In this document: positions 9,854 to 18,921 of the stretch, piece after piece
Layout: each line of letters starts with the position of its first letter
Position numbering within the stretch: position 1 is the first letter of the stretch
Origin: Vittaforma corneae ATCC 50505
Taxonomy: Eukaryota > Microsporidia > Nosematidae
Reading direction: 5' to 3'
Assembly: GCF_000231115.1 (NCBI RefSeq)
Contig: NW_006889836.1
Span: 124,001 to 188,000 of the forward strand
Length of the DNA stretch: 64,000 bases
Made by a program: the position numbers and the translations under genes
The notes under the pieces: model-generated
What the model was told of the DNA's origin: nothing
Database searches by the model: none
What the model saw: the letters and a program-made list of their open reading frames with translations, nothing else

Positions 9854-10888
9854 ATGGCATTTGCTAAAACATTGAAAGAACAGAAATTGCACATTTTCTG
9901 TGATTATTGCTTCAGAAACATTACTTTTCACACATATTACAGATGCGAAGATTGTAAGTTTGATTCGTGTGAAGCCTGTTTCTTTCAAGAGTTAGAAACC
10001 GATATTCATAAAAAGACACACAAATTTAGAGTTATATCAAATCTCGAGACGTGCCCAGACTCGTCAAATTGGAGGATGATCGATGAGCTTCTGCTATTGG
10101 ATGGACTACTTTCATGTGGATTTGGAAATTTTGATGATATTTCTAAAATTTTACCTGCAAAAGATCAGAATGAAGTTAAAAAGCACTTCTATGAACTTGT
10201 GGGGATTGTTGATAATGAGGATGGGGAGAAAAGCTTTGAAATAATCCCAAAAAGCAATCCAAATGACTCATTTATTGCCAGTTTTATGTCGAAAAGAAAA
10301 GAGTTTGATTCAGAGATCCTTAATGAATACGAAGCACTCATTGAAAATCTTATTTTTGAGGACGACGATAGTGAACTGGACACCGAATTTAAAAGATACT
10401 TATTGAATAACTATAAAACTGTCCTAAAGCGTCGAAAAGTGTGGAGAAATTTTATCTTCGATAGAAATCTTACTGATGTAGAACGCTATTTAGATAAAGA
10501 GAAAACGGACATTGGTGAAGTTGCTGGGAGGTTGAAATGGCTTGCTCAGTTTATTTCGAAGAATGACTTTAACGTTTTTATTGCTGGTCTTGTCAGGGAA
10601 AAGCGGTTAAAAGAGTCATTATCAAAAAATCCAGAATTTCTTTCAGTTCAGAGTGAAAACTTGATGAACAATACTGCAAACTTGTCTGAAAAGGAACTGA
10701 AGCTTTGTATTCAGTTGAAGCTAGCTCCTGAGTTATACATCAAGCTAAAGAAAATGGCAATTGAAAGATACTTAGCACGGCTTCCACTCAAAGCCGCCCT
10801 TTTAGGCCTATTTCGAAGCGAGGATCATGAAAGAGTCATGGTTCTATACAAATGGTTTTTAGACCAGAACATAGTCATTGAAAATTAG
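9854..10888 (+). CDS. ADA2: Transcriptional adaptor ADA2
   Basis: ADA2 stimulates the Gcn5 acetyltransferase in SAGA-type coactivators. All three family domains are in order: ZZ zinc finger (about residues 16-60; FCDYC, RCEDC, SCEAC, H-x3-H), SANT/Myb domain (about 70-118; WRMIDELLLLDGL...GFGNFDDI), and C-terminal SWIRM-like helices (about 285-344). At 344 residues it is shorter than yeast Ada2 (434), through a trimmed middle region. The first ATG is used, after AAATTTTTAA boxes. No GCN5 gene is in the window. Confidence 0.9.
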   Translation: MAFAKTLKEQKLHIFCDYCFRNITFHTYYRCEDCKFDSCEACFFQELETDIHKKTHKFRVISNLETCPDSSNWRMIDELLLLDGLLSCGFGNFDDISKILPAKDQNEVKKHFYELVGIVDNEDGEKSFEIIPKSNPNDSFIASFMSKRKEFDSEILNEYEALIENLIFEDDDSELDTEFKRYLLNNYKTVLKRRKVWRNFIFDRNLTDVERYLDKEKTDIGEVAGRLKWLAQFISKNDFNVFIAGLVREKRLKESLSKNPEFLSVQSENLMNNTANLSEKELKLCIQLKLAPELYIKLKKMAIERYLARLPLKAALLGLFRSEDHERVMVLYKWFLDQNIVIEN

Positions 10889-11098
10889 TCACAGCCATAG
10901 AAGCTTTACCAACACATAATACAGCATTAGAAGTGAGTACCATTAAATCGGTTGGCCTTAAGCATTAATATAAATGAGAGCCATAGCCCATATCTTTTTG
11001 TGAAAGTACATCAAAGACAGGGAGTATATTTCTATCAACTCATTTGTTGTTTATTTATAAAATCTGAAACATTTATAAAAATTGCTTACGAATCTTTC

Positions 11099-11914
11099 AT
11101 GAAACTGGAATGCTCCGAAAACTGCAGAAAAGCCCGGATTTCAATATCGGAAACCTCACTTGTAAGCATCATCAAGGATTTTCTGGACAGTCTCGAGGCG
11201 ATCAACAGCAATCCAATGATTTTACAACAGTTTTATGACTATATAAAAATTAAATTTAATATTCCTTGTGAAAAGGGCATGCTATTCGTTGAAAAGATCA
11301 CAATGGAGAGTGTTTTTAAGACGTTTAAACTGAAAACAGACAGTATGAATAGCCTAACAAATAAAAAAGTGGAATTGTATCAATGGATATCACCCAGACA
11401 CCTGGAAATAAAGGAGTTAAATATTACAAAAATATTAAAAATACTCAGGAAAATGGAATCAACTGAAGTGCCATCAGTCAAAACATTCCACCTAATGACT
11501 TCCATTGAAAACCTATATAGAAAAGTGGGAAAGGGCGTTGGATTGGATGATTTCTTCCCGTATTTAGTCTACTGCTTTATAAAGGCAAACATTCAGGATT
11601 TATATGCTCATATTCATTATATCAACTTGTTCAAAAGGAAGTATGATAAAGACTGTAATTTTGAATGCAAGCACGGATTTCAAATACCTGTTGAATGTAT
11701 ATGCCTGATTTCTAAAGACTGGAAAAACGAAGATGAGTATTATTTGACAACAGCACTGGCTGTAGTAGATTACATAGCAAAGCTTGAATACTATAACCTG
11801 AAAATAGAACACAAAGAATTTGACAAAAAGATTTCAAGGAGTCTTGAAAGATTCCAAACTTCAAACAAAAAAGACGAGAGTTCTTCTACTTTTGAATTAA
11901 ATCGTGAGCTTTAA
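11099..11914 (+). CDS. VPS9-domain protein (putative Rab5 GEF)
   Basis: The central part (about residues 95-235 from this start) matches a VPS9 domain: RHLEIK, then VDDFFPYLVYCFIKANIQ-type sequence (here G-L-DDFFP...IKANIQDL), then E-D-E-Y-Y-L-T-T-A. The D-x2-P-x6-I-K-A-N core and the final Y-x-L-T-T are the family's nucleotide-exchange elements. VPS9 proteins load GTP on Rab5/Vps21 GTPases in endosome traffic. The frame is open upstream, but the only start there is TTG at 10952, so ATG 11099 was chosen; a longer N-terminus remains possible. No CUE or RIN-type domain is seen. Confidence 0.75.
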   Translation: MKLECSENCRKARISISETSLVSIIKDFLDSLEAINSNPMILQQFYDYIKIKFNIPCEKGMLFVEKITMESVFKTFKLKTDSMNSLTNKKVELYQWISPRHLEIKELNITKILKILRKMESTEVPSVKTFHLMTSIENLYRKVGKGVGLDDFFPYLVYCFIKANIQDLYAHIHYINLFKRKYDKDCNFECKHGFQIPVECICLISKDWKNEDEYYLTTALAVVDYIAKLEYYNLKIEHKEFDKKISRSLERFQTSNKKDESSSTFELNREL

Positions 11915-12155
11915 CCAGAAAATTAATACTAGCCACAAATTCATTAAAATTAACGAAAATTATTGAAAGTAGTTGTTTCTAAGGAGGTGCATTGAATGAA
12001 ATAATGCACTATCAGAAAAGATCTTAGTAAAAATGATTTGCATGCAATCTATCTGACTGTATGTGACATTTTTAAGACAGTGTTTATCTTTGTGTAGCAT
12101 CATAGCCTTTGCCTATCCAATACTCCCCAGAACCGCTAAATAGTATTGATCCATA

Positions 12156-12482
12156 ATGAAGCATGAGAATGTAGTAATCTGTGAAAGCGCAAAAGATTTA
12201 AACGAACTAGCCATCTCATTGTGTGAAGGCAACAAAATATCGCTAATTTTCACATCCAAAACAAGCTTTGTTCCAACCATACAAACTATTTGTTCCAAAA
12301 AGGAGTTTATATTCTTTACCGAAAGCAGCAGCTACTTTGAGATTGTTACTGAGAATTTTGAATCATTTGACGCTTTTATTTTTGTGAATAAAAACTTAAA
12401 CAGTTTTGAGAAAGAGTTGTTTAGACAGATACAAGCTAGGTACGGAAAGAAAACAATTCAAATACTTAGAAACCCAAAATGA
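12156..12482 (+). CDS. Small hypothetical protein
   Basis: I do not recognise this 108-residue protein. It has alternating hydrophobic strands and helices (KISLIFTSK, EFIFFTES, FDAFIFVNK), suggesting a compact alpha/beta fold. There is no signal peptide, membrane segment or cysteine motif. It starts at an ATG and ends in a basic tail. It lies tail-to-tail with the uS2 gene, and a 61-codon antisense frame covers its start. Coding status rests mainly on length and composition. Confidence 0.55.
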   Translation: MKHENVVICESAKDLNELAISLCEGNKISLIFTSKTSFVPTIQTICSKKEFIFFTESSSYFEIVTENFESFDAFIFVNKNLNSFEKELFRQIQARYGKKTIQILRNPK

Positions 12483-12584
12483 TTCCCATTATATAATCCT
12501 ACTGCATTCTATCAAGAGAGAATTATCGTGGTTTGTACTTCATTAGTCTTACTGATAAGTATTAAAATTTTTAAATAAACTTAT

Positions 12585-13337
12585 TTATTCCCAACCAGAG
12601 CCTGTTTCTGTTTCAATCGCAGACCGTCCAAAGTCACCCTCATCACATTGTGGTGCTGCAGGTGCAAACTGAACCTTGCTTTCTGCAATGTGCTCTTCAA
12701 GGAGCTTCTCAAGTTCAATTGGGTCCCTGAAGAAGAATAGCTCAACATTCTTCATATTATCTTCAAGACCGTCACCGTGCTTTATATAGTTCACTAACTT
12801 TGAAAGTATGAAGAATGATGCACCGATAGCTCTTGGAGACCTGTTGTTAATTGGAATGGCAATATCAACATTGGAAAGAGATGCATCGGTATTACAGAAT
12901 GCAATAATGGGGCAATTAACCATCGATGCCTCATTGATAGCCTGTTTATCAAATACTGGATCAGAAACTATAATAAGTCTTGGCTCTATACTTCCTTTAA
13001 CGGTGGTGTTTGTAAAAGATCCAGGAATAAATCTTGAAGTGATTGGCTTGCAGCCGACACTCTCTGAAAATTTAAGAACAGCCTTTCGGCCAAACGTTTT
13101 GCCACTGACTGCACAGATAGTCTCGGGAAACTTAATTCCTGTAATGGCTCTAGCTGCAAGTACAAACTTCTCCCAGGATTTTTCTATATCAAAAACTGAG
13201 ATGTTATCTGATCTTTGGCCAAAAACATACTGTTTCATTCTGTGGGAGACCTTTGCACCGCCAAGATGCGATTGTGTGACAAAAAAAAGCTTGGCAAAGG
13301 ATTCCGGCATTGGTATACTGCATGCATTCTTGGACAT
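12585..13337 (-). CDS. RPS0: 40S ribosomal protein uS2 (RPS0/SA)
   Basis: A 250-residue uS2 family protein of the small subunit, needed for 20S pre-rRNA maturation. The family core is clear: HLGGAKV near residue 25, a GRKAVLKF region, then SFTNTT and EPRLIIVSDP, the usual FTNQ...EPRLLIVTDP block, and IAFCNTDA. The short acidic tail ending SGWE resembles the laminin-receptor-type C-terminus. The ATG at 13337 is preceded by a symmetric A/T box (13347-13366). Confidence 0.95.
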   Translation of the reverse strand: MSKNACSIPMPESFAKLFFVTQSHLGGAKVSHRMKQYVFGQRSDNISVFDIEKSWEKFVLAARAITGIKFPETICAVSGKTFGRKAVLKFSESVGCKPITSRFIPGSFTNTTVKGSIEPRLIIVSDPVFDKQAINEASMVNCPIIAFCNTDASLSNVDIAIPINNRSPRAIGASFFILSKLVNYIKHGDGLEDNMKNVELFFFRDPIELEKLLEEHIAESKVQFAPAAPQCDEGDFGRSAIETETGSGWE

Positions 13338-13346
13338 TGAAGGCCT

Positions 13347-13366
13347 AAAAAATTTTTAAAAATTTT
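13347..13366 (-). promoter_or_regulatory. A/T box upstream of uS2
   Basis: Read toward the gene this is A4T5A5T6, ten bases before the ATG. Nearly the same string (A3T6A5T4) lies just upstream of the other ribosomal protein gene, uL11. AAATTT-like elements have been described before microsporidian ribosomal protein genes. Confidence 0.55.
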
Positions 13367-13452
13367 GCTAGTAAAGAAGAAAAGAAAGTTACAAGCAGGA
13401 ATATAATTTAGTTTTATTTTGGTACAGTGGAGTGCCTGAGTTTTTAGTAAAT

Positions 13453-13623
13453 TTACTCGGTCTCGTGGCTTTTAAGCTCTGTTTTAATTTCTTCCAATAT
13501 TTTGACAAGGTTGTCAGGTGTTACATCATTTCCTAAGAGTGTCAGCATGCTTTGGATTGCATCTTCATTGAAGCTCAGATTTAACTCATTTGCAATCTGC
13601 ATTAAATATTTCACGTGGCCCAT
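13453..13623 (-). CDS. MZT1: MOZART1-like gamma-tubulin complex adaptor (very small gene)
   Basis: A 56-residue protein whose body, from LMQIANELNL to LVKILEEIKTEL, follows the MZT1 pattern: 'L-x-E-I-S-x-I-L-N' helix, then 'G-x-x-P-x-x-L-x-x-V-I-x-E-L', here N-D-V-T-P-D-N-L-V-K-I-L-E-E-I. MZT1 binds the N-termini of gamma-tubulin complex proteins and recruits them to spindle poles; usual length is 60-80 residues. The first ATG (13623) follows GGTCCC and an AAAATTT box. The assignment rests on one short helical pattern, so a chance match is possible. Confidence 0.6.
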   Translation of the reverse strand: MGHVKYLMQIANELNLSFNEDAIQSMLTLLGNDVTPDNLVKILEEIKTELKSHETE

Positions 13624-13827
13624 GGGACCAGAAATTTTCAGATTGAAATAAATGAAAGTCAAACAATAAGGCAATCGAAACTAATTGCAAAAAGTGCATT
13701 TTCTATAAAAATACGCATACCCATTCATAGGGATTAGCTCCAGAGTAGAAACGCCACTTAACTCCCAAGATCTAAAGATGCAATAGGGTTAAATGTTGGG
13801 ATACAACAGTGTGTCTGCTTACCTATT

Positions 13828-14529
13828 TTAGTTTAAGGGCAACTCGCCCGTGAGTATTCTTTTTCCAAAATATGATTTTTTCAGTAAATATTTGTTTCTT
13901 AACCGTTTAAATGCCATCTCAACAGAATTTTCTTCTATTAAATCTTCAAATAACTCCCATCCTATGAGTGTTGCCTCAGTGACCAAATAAATAACGACAA
14001 AGAAGCAGTAAAACAGAATTAAATTGGCAAATATTATCAAGAGAATGGTCATGAGAATAACCGATAGGACTATTTGGTCTACTTGAAGATAAATTGTATC
14101 ATATCTTTTCATGTATGGATTGTATGTACGGTTATTGAGTAATTCAAATATCTCTCTAATAACCTTGAAAACTTGGCTGTAGGCCCCAAATGCAATCTTT
14201 GAGCATATTCTAAGTGATGTTAGAACGTCAAAGCAGCAGCTTGGATCAAGAATGGACTTGTATGCCTTTCCAAGGACTATTTTTAGAATTCTGTTGTGTT
14301 TAATTCCGACAGGTCGATAAACAATATACTCTATTGATGAAACAAGAGAAATAAGCAGCGTTTTTCTTACCTTTTCGTATATTATTGATATTACTCCAAT
14401 GACAACTAAATAAAGTATATTTCTTATCAAAATTGTCCTGATTTTCATGGGGTGGCCATTATTTTTGTTTACAAAAAAGAGATGTAATAAAATAAAGATA
14501 TTAAAAGTGTTAAGACCCTTGCCATTCAT
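13828..14529 (-). CDS. GPI1: GPI-GlcNAc transferase subunit GPI1 (PIG-Q)
   Basis: A 233-residue ER membrane protein. The conserved Gpi1 region is at about 110-205: FGAYSQVFKVIREIF, then an N-x-R-x(4)-K-R-x-D segment, a D-Q motif (VDQIVL), and a long hydrophobic stretch with L-F-Y-C-F-F. Gpi1 stabilises the complex that adds GlcNAc to phosphatidylinositol, the first step of GPI anchor synthesis. It is far shorter than yeast Gpi1 (~600), with the N-terminal half reduced to one membrane segment. Two partner subunits, GPI2 and PIG-A, are elsewhere in this window. Confidence 0.8.
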   Translation of the reverse strand: MNGKGLNTFNIFILLHLFFVNKNNGHPMKIRTILIRNILYLVVIGVISIIYEKVRKTLLISLVSSIEYIVYRPVGIKHNRILKIVLGKAYKSILDPSCCFDVLTSLRICSKIAFGAYSQVFKVIREIFELLNNRTYNPYMKRYDTIYLQVDQIVLSVILMTILLIIFANLILFYCFFVVIYLVTEATLIGWELFEDLIEENSVEMAFKRLRNKYLLKKSYFGKRILTGELPLN

Positions 14530-14660
14530 TGAAGAGTTTTAAAATAATGTCAATGAAAGCTTAATGCTGTGGAGTGGAGCTGTTTAAACTTAAGATAACT
14601 GATTTAGACCACAAGGCTTTAAGCATCAGGTACGTATTAAAAGCTATTGCAAATAATATT

Positions 14661-15419
14661 TTATTGATTTTCTAGTCGATTTCTATGAAGATCGTTCATG
14701 GAAATAAATGTATTTAGTAGCTCAAGAGAGTATATTTTACTCATATCCATGTGCTGTACGATCTTTGGAATTGCGTTGATGATTTCTTGGAAAACTTCTA
14801 GAATTTTGTAATCAGGCTTCAGCCCTTGCTCTATTTGATCAAAGTATTGTATGATTTGATCAAGACTAGATTTGTACATCTTAAGACTATCCTTGATTTC
14901 CTCCACACGATCTTTAAGGCTACATCCAGTCCCCTCCTTTATGTCGCGTAAAAGATGTTCCACACCCACTTCTTCAGTCTCGTCTGCACCGATCTGTACG
15001 TTAAGATGGTCTAGCTGTTTGCAAAACCTTAGCTGGAAAATCTGAACTGGAATGTCACTAGCCTTCATCTGCACATCCACTATGGCCAAGACGGGATTCT
15101 CACAGTATTTTCTAAAGGCCTTTGAGATGTCCAAATCATTTTTATGCATTTTAGGACCAGAATGGTACCATCCAACAATCTTTTCTGCACAGTTTACTTT
15201 GTAAAACAGTTCAAACATATTTTGTAAATAGCTTGAATCAAAAAAGAAGCTGTTTTCCTTTTCCTCAAAAGGGATTGCGAAGCTATTTGTTATGTTGATT
15301 ACAGAGCCATTGGCTGATCCTAGAAGAACACCAACGACCCTGGAGGCTGGCACTCTCCTGTAGTGGTCCACTACAGAAAGAAGGACCAAGGGTGCGATTG
15401 TTACTTTTTCTGTTACCAT
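14661..15419 (-). CDS. RPN8: 26S proteasome lid subunit RPN8
   Basis: A 252-residue MPN-domain protein of the 19S regulatory particle lid. The N-terminal MPN domain has VTIAPLVLLSVVDHYRR and GVLLGS, then GWYHSGPKMHKND, matching the Rpn8 version G-W-Y-H-T-G-P-K-L-H. This lacks the full JAMM metal site, so the subunit is inactive as a protease and pairs with catalytic Rpn11. C-terminal helices (about 175-250) would join the lid helical bundle. The start sits after CCCATTCCC. Family length is ~300; the C-terminus is trimmed. Confidence 0.93.
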   Translation of the reverse strand: MVTEKVTIAPLVLLSVVDHYRRVPASRVVGVLLGSANGSVINITNSFAIPFEEKENSFFFDSSYLQNMFELFYKVNCAEKIVGWYHSGPKMHKNDLDISKAFRKYCENPVLAIVDVQMKASDIPVQIFQLRFCKQLDHLNVQIGADETEEVGVEHLLRDIKEGTGCSLKDRVEEIKDSLKMYKSSLDQIIQYFDQIEQGLKPDYKILEVFQEIINAIPKIVQHMDMSKIYSLELLNTFISMNDLHRNRLENQ

Positions 15420-15566
15420 GGGAATGGGAGGGGCAAAAAAGGCAAATACAAATAATTCTAGGCGATTTGCACCAGGACCTAGAATGGTAATTTAATAAAA
15501 CTCTATCATTTATCTTCAATTTTACAAATTTGACTGTGATGTGTTACCCTAATAATATCAAAACAC

Positions 15567-16496
15567 ATGTTTGCACACGTCAAAAGAATCTCATCAACAT
15601 ATATTCAAATTCTAACACTCGCATTGGCTATTATTATTCTTCAATCAGTAGCTCAGCAGTTTCTATGCTCAAGTTCTTCATCAAACATTTTTTCACAGAT
15701 TCTTCTTGAATCCTCAATTACACTTGCTCTCAATGCTGTCAGGTGTATTAAACTTGAACAAAAAACTGAAGAACCAGGCATTTTGGAAGATATGCATGTT
15801 TTAATGTATTTCTTACAGCTCTCTGCAGTTTTGTTTTCTATTTCTGTGCTGAGTTCAACCCTTAGAAGCTATTACAGTCGAGTGTTAATTACCTCGCTCA
15901 AAACATTCGAAATTCCTTTTTTAGATCTCAAAAGCATCATTAAAAAAGGCACAGATGGCTTAGAGCTGGAGTTTAGTAGCTCACATATGTTGTCAACAAT
16001 TATCCAATGTGTGTTCGTATTTGTGCTCACTATTTCCTCGATCAATCATTGCTCGCCTGTTGGAATATTAATTTTTGTACTTTTTATAGTTGTTCTAACT
16101 GTAAAACAAAGATATAAAGCCCGTGTGAATTCAATTTCATATGTAAGAGCAAAGATTATAGCCAAATCTTCTGAGATCATCATCACATTTCCATTCTTTC
16201 TGCTGTTTGGAAGTGTAAATGATATTAAATCATACAAAAATATTGCAAAAGCTCTATTTAATATCATTTCATCCATGTGTTCCAATCACCTGTTAAGCAT
16301 TATACGCCAAAAGTATAATAATATTTACATACATACATGCATTATGGCCAAAGCATTCAAAATACTGAAAGTGTGCATAAAATCTAATGGTGTTTCAATA
16401 CTTCAGCTCAGCGCCCTACTGCCCCTATTTATATCATTTTATATCCGCAATACTAGATTGTACGATATGTCGAAAGTAAATGCATTCAAACAGTAA
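15567..16496 (+). CDS. Multipass membrane protein, unknown function
   Basis: A 309-residue protein with an N-terminal hydrophobic segment (about 13-33), several further predicted membrane spans (about 80-100, 150-190, 210-235, 280-300) and a basic loop near 190. There are no recognisable catalytic motifs or family signatures. It is divergently arranged from RPN8 with ~150 bp between starts. It starts at the first ATG. Confidence 0.65.
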   Translation: MFAHVKRISSTYIQILTLALAIIILQSVAQQFLCSSSSSNIFSQILLESSITLALNAVRCIKLEQKTEEPGILEDMHVLMYFLQLSAVLFSISVLSSTLRSYYSRVLITSLKTFEIPFLDLKSIIKKGTDGLELEFSSSHMLSTIIQCVFVFVLTISSINHCSPVGILIFVLFIVVLTVKQRYKARVNSISYVRAKIIAKSSEIIITFPFFLLFGSVNDIKSYKNIAKALFNIISSMCSNHLLSIIRQKYNNIYIHTCIMAKAFKILKVCIKSNGVSILQLSALLPLFISFYIRNTRLYDMSKVNAFKQ

Positions 16497-16729
16497 ATAA
16501 ACTTGTGAAGACGGCATTTCATCATTCTACTATAACACAAGTTATGAATAATAACGACAATAACATTTCGAAATGCAAAGGTGGTAGTCTAGCAGCATGG
16601 CATGACAGGTTTACTTAACATTTAACTGGTTGCTATCGTAGTTAGATTTGGCGACAGCCTTCCACTGCCATCTTCGTTCTGTTCAACAATCCTTCGAACG
16701 ACCTATCCTCACAAAACTGGCTCTTAAAC

Positions 16730-16993
16730 TCATTCCTGGAATATCTGATCAAATGTTTTTGTCTCGCTTATAAGAACAAAGTTTGTTCTTTCATCATATT
16801 TTTTCATGTCATACTCTGATTCCAAGTATTGCCAAATGTGCTTAGATTCAATAATGTTTGGCTGTTTTAGGTTTCTGATCACTTTGACCATGTGGAAATG
16901 CTTAAAAACTCCAAATGGTTTTATATCTTCGAGTGCCTTTAAGATCCTAATTTGTATTGTAGAATCTGCCAGATTCAGCTTCTTCTCAGTCAT
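16730..16993 (-). CDS. EAF7: EAF7/MRGBP-like NuA4 subunit
   Basis: An 87-residue protein with the core Eaf7/MRGBP (CT20) pattern: a leading helix, then K-P-F-G-V-F-K-H-F-H-M-V-K-V-I, and IIESKHIWQYLESEYDM. Family members have K-P-V-G-x-x-K-H-F-x-M and an 'I-W-x-x-L-x-x-x-Y-x-L/M' helix. Eaf7 belongs to the NuA4/TIP60 histone acetyltransferase complex. The protein is reduced to the conserved module. The first ATG (16993) is only five bases from the PCC1 start codon on the opposite strand, so each promoter must overlap the other gene. Confidence 0.75.
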   Translation of the reverse strand: MTEKKLNLADSTIQIRILKALEDIKPFGVFKHFHMVKVIRNLKQPNIIESKHIWQYLESEYDMKKYDERTNFVLISETKTFDQIFQE

Positions 16994-16998
16994 CACCC

Positions 16999-17217
16999 AT
17001 GCATACTGCAAAGTTTGAAATAAAATGTGAAAATCCAGGACTAGTTAAGAATGCGGTTGAAATCGATGACAAATCCGAGGTTAAATACACAGCCATAGAC
17101 AATAAACTTATCCTAGAAATTGAATCAGACTGCCTGAAGATCCTAATGAAGATTGCCTATTCTGCCTGTAATCGAATTCAGCTTTCAATAGAAACATTCA
17201 ATAAATTTAGGAAATGA
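16999..17217 (+). CDS. PCC1: KEOPS complex subunit PCC1
   Basis: A 72-residue protein with the Pcc1 fold pattern: a strand, a helix (PGLVKNAVEID), paired strands (EVKYTAIDNKLILEIES) and a C-terminal helix (LMKIAYSACNRIQLSIETF) matching 'L-R-x-x-V-N-S-x-x-x-x-L-x-L-x-x-E-T'. Pcc1 is the dimerising subunit of KEOPS/EKC, which makes the t6A modification at position 37 of ANN-decoding tRNAs and helps telomere upkeep in yeast. The length is normal for the family. The ATG follows CACCC. Confidence 0.75.
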   Translation: MHTAKFEIKCENPGLVKNAVEIDDKSEVKYTAIDNKLILEIESDCLKILMKIAYSACNRIQLSIETFNKFRK

Positions 17218-17623
17218 TATTGCAGCACAATGATATTTTTAATGACACATTTGTTGTTTTAACAATTGGTTTGATTTATTTTCTACGCTTCATTTTGGTG
17301 TCTCAACAGCAGAGATTAATTTTAAATATTGTAAACTCCTGAATAGCCCTGCTCTAGCCTAAACATTCTTACACCGAGTTTTTAGCACTAAAAATGAAAT
17401 ATTGGGTTAGCTATCGATATATTTCTGGTGCTAATAACAAACACAAGACGATATGATTTGTAATCTGCTTAAACCACACGGACATATCCATTGGGCATGC
17501 CCGGTATCTTCTGATCTTGAGAAATCGTGTTTTGTTTAAACATTAGAAACTGTGTGATCACTCGAGGCTAATGGTTTACATAGCGAATGCTTCAGCATCA
17601 CCACCCATCTTCCAAAATAAGCG
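17218..17623. other. Intergenic region
   Basis: About 400 bp of AT-rich sequence between two plus-strand genes, with no convincing ORF, tRNA or repeat. A CACCACCCATC run (about 17600-17610) lies before the next start codon. Confidence 0.6.
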
Positions 17624-18109
17624 ATGCAAGAAAAACAGTTTGAAGAAGTCTTTGACATGTCCATATTTCAAGAAAATACAATTGTAATAGACGAAGATAC
17701 ATCTCAGAACTGTGATTTCTTTATTTTAGAGCTGGTAAAAGCATTTAACTATACTATATTTCAGTGGAACGACTCGGGTGAGTTTTTGAAATCTTCCCTT
17801 GGAAAATACAATGCACAGGCAACAATAAAGTCTGTTTATACTTCTGAATTCAACTCCGAGGACATCATCGACGATATCTATACGCAAAGAAAGTTGGGAT
17901 ATTGCCATATCTCCAAAGTGAATGTTTTTAGGGCATCTACTGCAACTGCAAGAGATTTCTATGATTATGATATTGTAGTAAAGATATACAAGTTAAGAAG
18001 TGGGTGTTCAAGTAAGATCGACGGATCAATCAAGGTGTTTAGAAGAGACAAAATTTACTATGACCTTAAATATAAAGTATTTAGCGATAGAATAGTATAT
18101 TTTGAGTAA
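17624..18109 (+). CDS. Hypothetical protein, possible Elongator ELP5/ELP6-like subunit
   Basis: A 161-residue soluble protein. The C-terminal part, strand V-V-K-I-Y-K-L-R-S-G, then SSKIDGSIKVFRR, then YKVFSDRIVYF, resembles the terminal beta-strands of the RecA-like Elongator subunits Elp5/Elp6 (pattern L-x-T/S-G-x-S-x-x-V-x-G-x-L). No Walker motif is present, as expected for those subunits. Elp4-6 act in wobble-uridine modification of tRNA, the same pathway as NCS6 in this window. The match is by eye and weak; the protein could be something else. Confidence 0.4.
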   Translation: MQEKQFEEVFDMSIFQENTIVIDEDTSQNCDFFILELVKAFNYTIFQWNDSGEFLKSSLGKYNAQATIKSVYTSEFNSEDIIDDIYTQRKLGYCHISKVNVFRASTATARDFYDYDIVVKIYKLRSGCSSKIDGSIKVFRRDKIYYDLKYKVFSDRIVYFE

Positions 18110-18285
18110 ATTAGACTGTAAATATACCTTTGATTTAAACTCTTTTACCTTAATTAAGTGCACTTACACTCTGAATGACTTTGACAGTTCATCCAACAGT
18201 TTGTGGCGTTGTCAGACAAAATCTGTATCTTTCTTTTAAAAGAATTTATTTAGTATTGTCTTTGCTCTAATCTTCAAGTTTTTTG

Positions 18286-18921
18286 CTATTTTTCGGTATC
18301 CCTCTTTTTAATCACATCTTCTCCAAAGTTAAATTCTGATAAAATTTCATTAATCACCTTATTGGCTGGCATATCATCGTCAGGACAAAGCATGTTCGTT
18401 ATACAAATCTCCTTTAAATTACTGTTAATATCACTCTTGGAAATAAGTCTTAACTGCTCAGTATAATACAATCTAATCACTTCCACACACTCGTTAAAAA
18501 TATCGTTATCTATTCTTGTCATTGGCCCATTCTTCAATAAAAACTCTAATATTAAACACATTCTATTCATCATTCCAGGCAAAATTACTGTTTGCCACTC
18601 AACATCATCGACTGTCTTTCCTACGTTTCTTTCTAGTTCCCATTCATTTTTTCTGTTACTGAATCGTTGTTTACTTATCATTCTCTGGTGAACTCTGTTA
18701 ATTATCTTCTCGTCGTCCACTAGCTTGTCTACTTTACTTGCCTTTTCTTCGAGCTCCTTAACAATCTTTTCCCGTTCCAGCTGAAGATTTTCAGGACTTT
18801 TAACTATGTTTTTGGCTTGAATTATCTGTGGTTGTTCAGCTTTTGGAACGTGAATTTTCTCAGGGACTATTTCAATTTTCTTTTTTCGGCCTCTCTTCTT
18901 TGGTTGGGCAGGATTGTTCAT
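18286..18921 (-). CDS. Hypothetical protein with AT-hook-like basic N-terminus
   Basis: A 211-residue hydrophilic protein I do not recognise. Residues 7-15 read PKKRGRKKK, an AT-hook-like and NLS-like motif (R-G-R flanked by K), suggesting a nuclear, DNA-associated role. A charged helical stretch follows (about 45-100), then a more ordered helical C-terminal half (105-200) with WQTVILPGMMNRM. The start is an ATG shortly after GCCC. A chromatin-remodelling accessory subunit is a guess only. Confidence 0.6.
   Translation of the reverse strand: MNNPAQPKKRGRKKKIEIVPEKIHVPKAEQPQIIQAKNIVKSPENLQLEREKIVKELEEKASKVDKLVDDEKIINRVHQRMISKQRFSNRKNEWELERNVGKTVDDVEWQTVILPGMMNRMCLILEFLLKNGPMTRIDNDIFNECVEVIRLYYTEQLRLISKSDINSNLKEICITNMLCPDDDMPANKVINEILSEFNFGEDVIKKRDTEK

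Noticed and set aside
12808..13359. 183-codon plus-strand ORF
   Set aside because: Fully antisense to ribosomal protein uS2.
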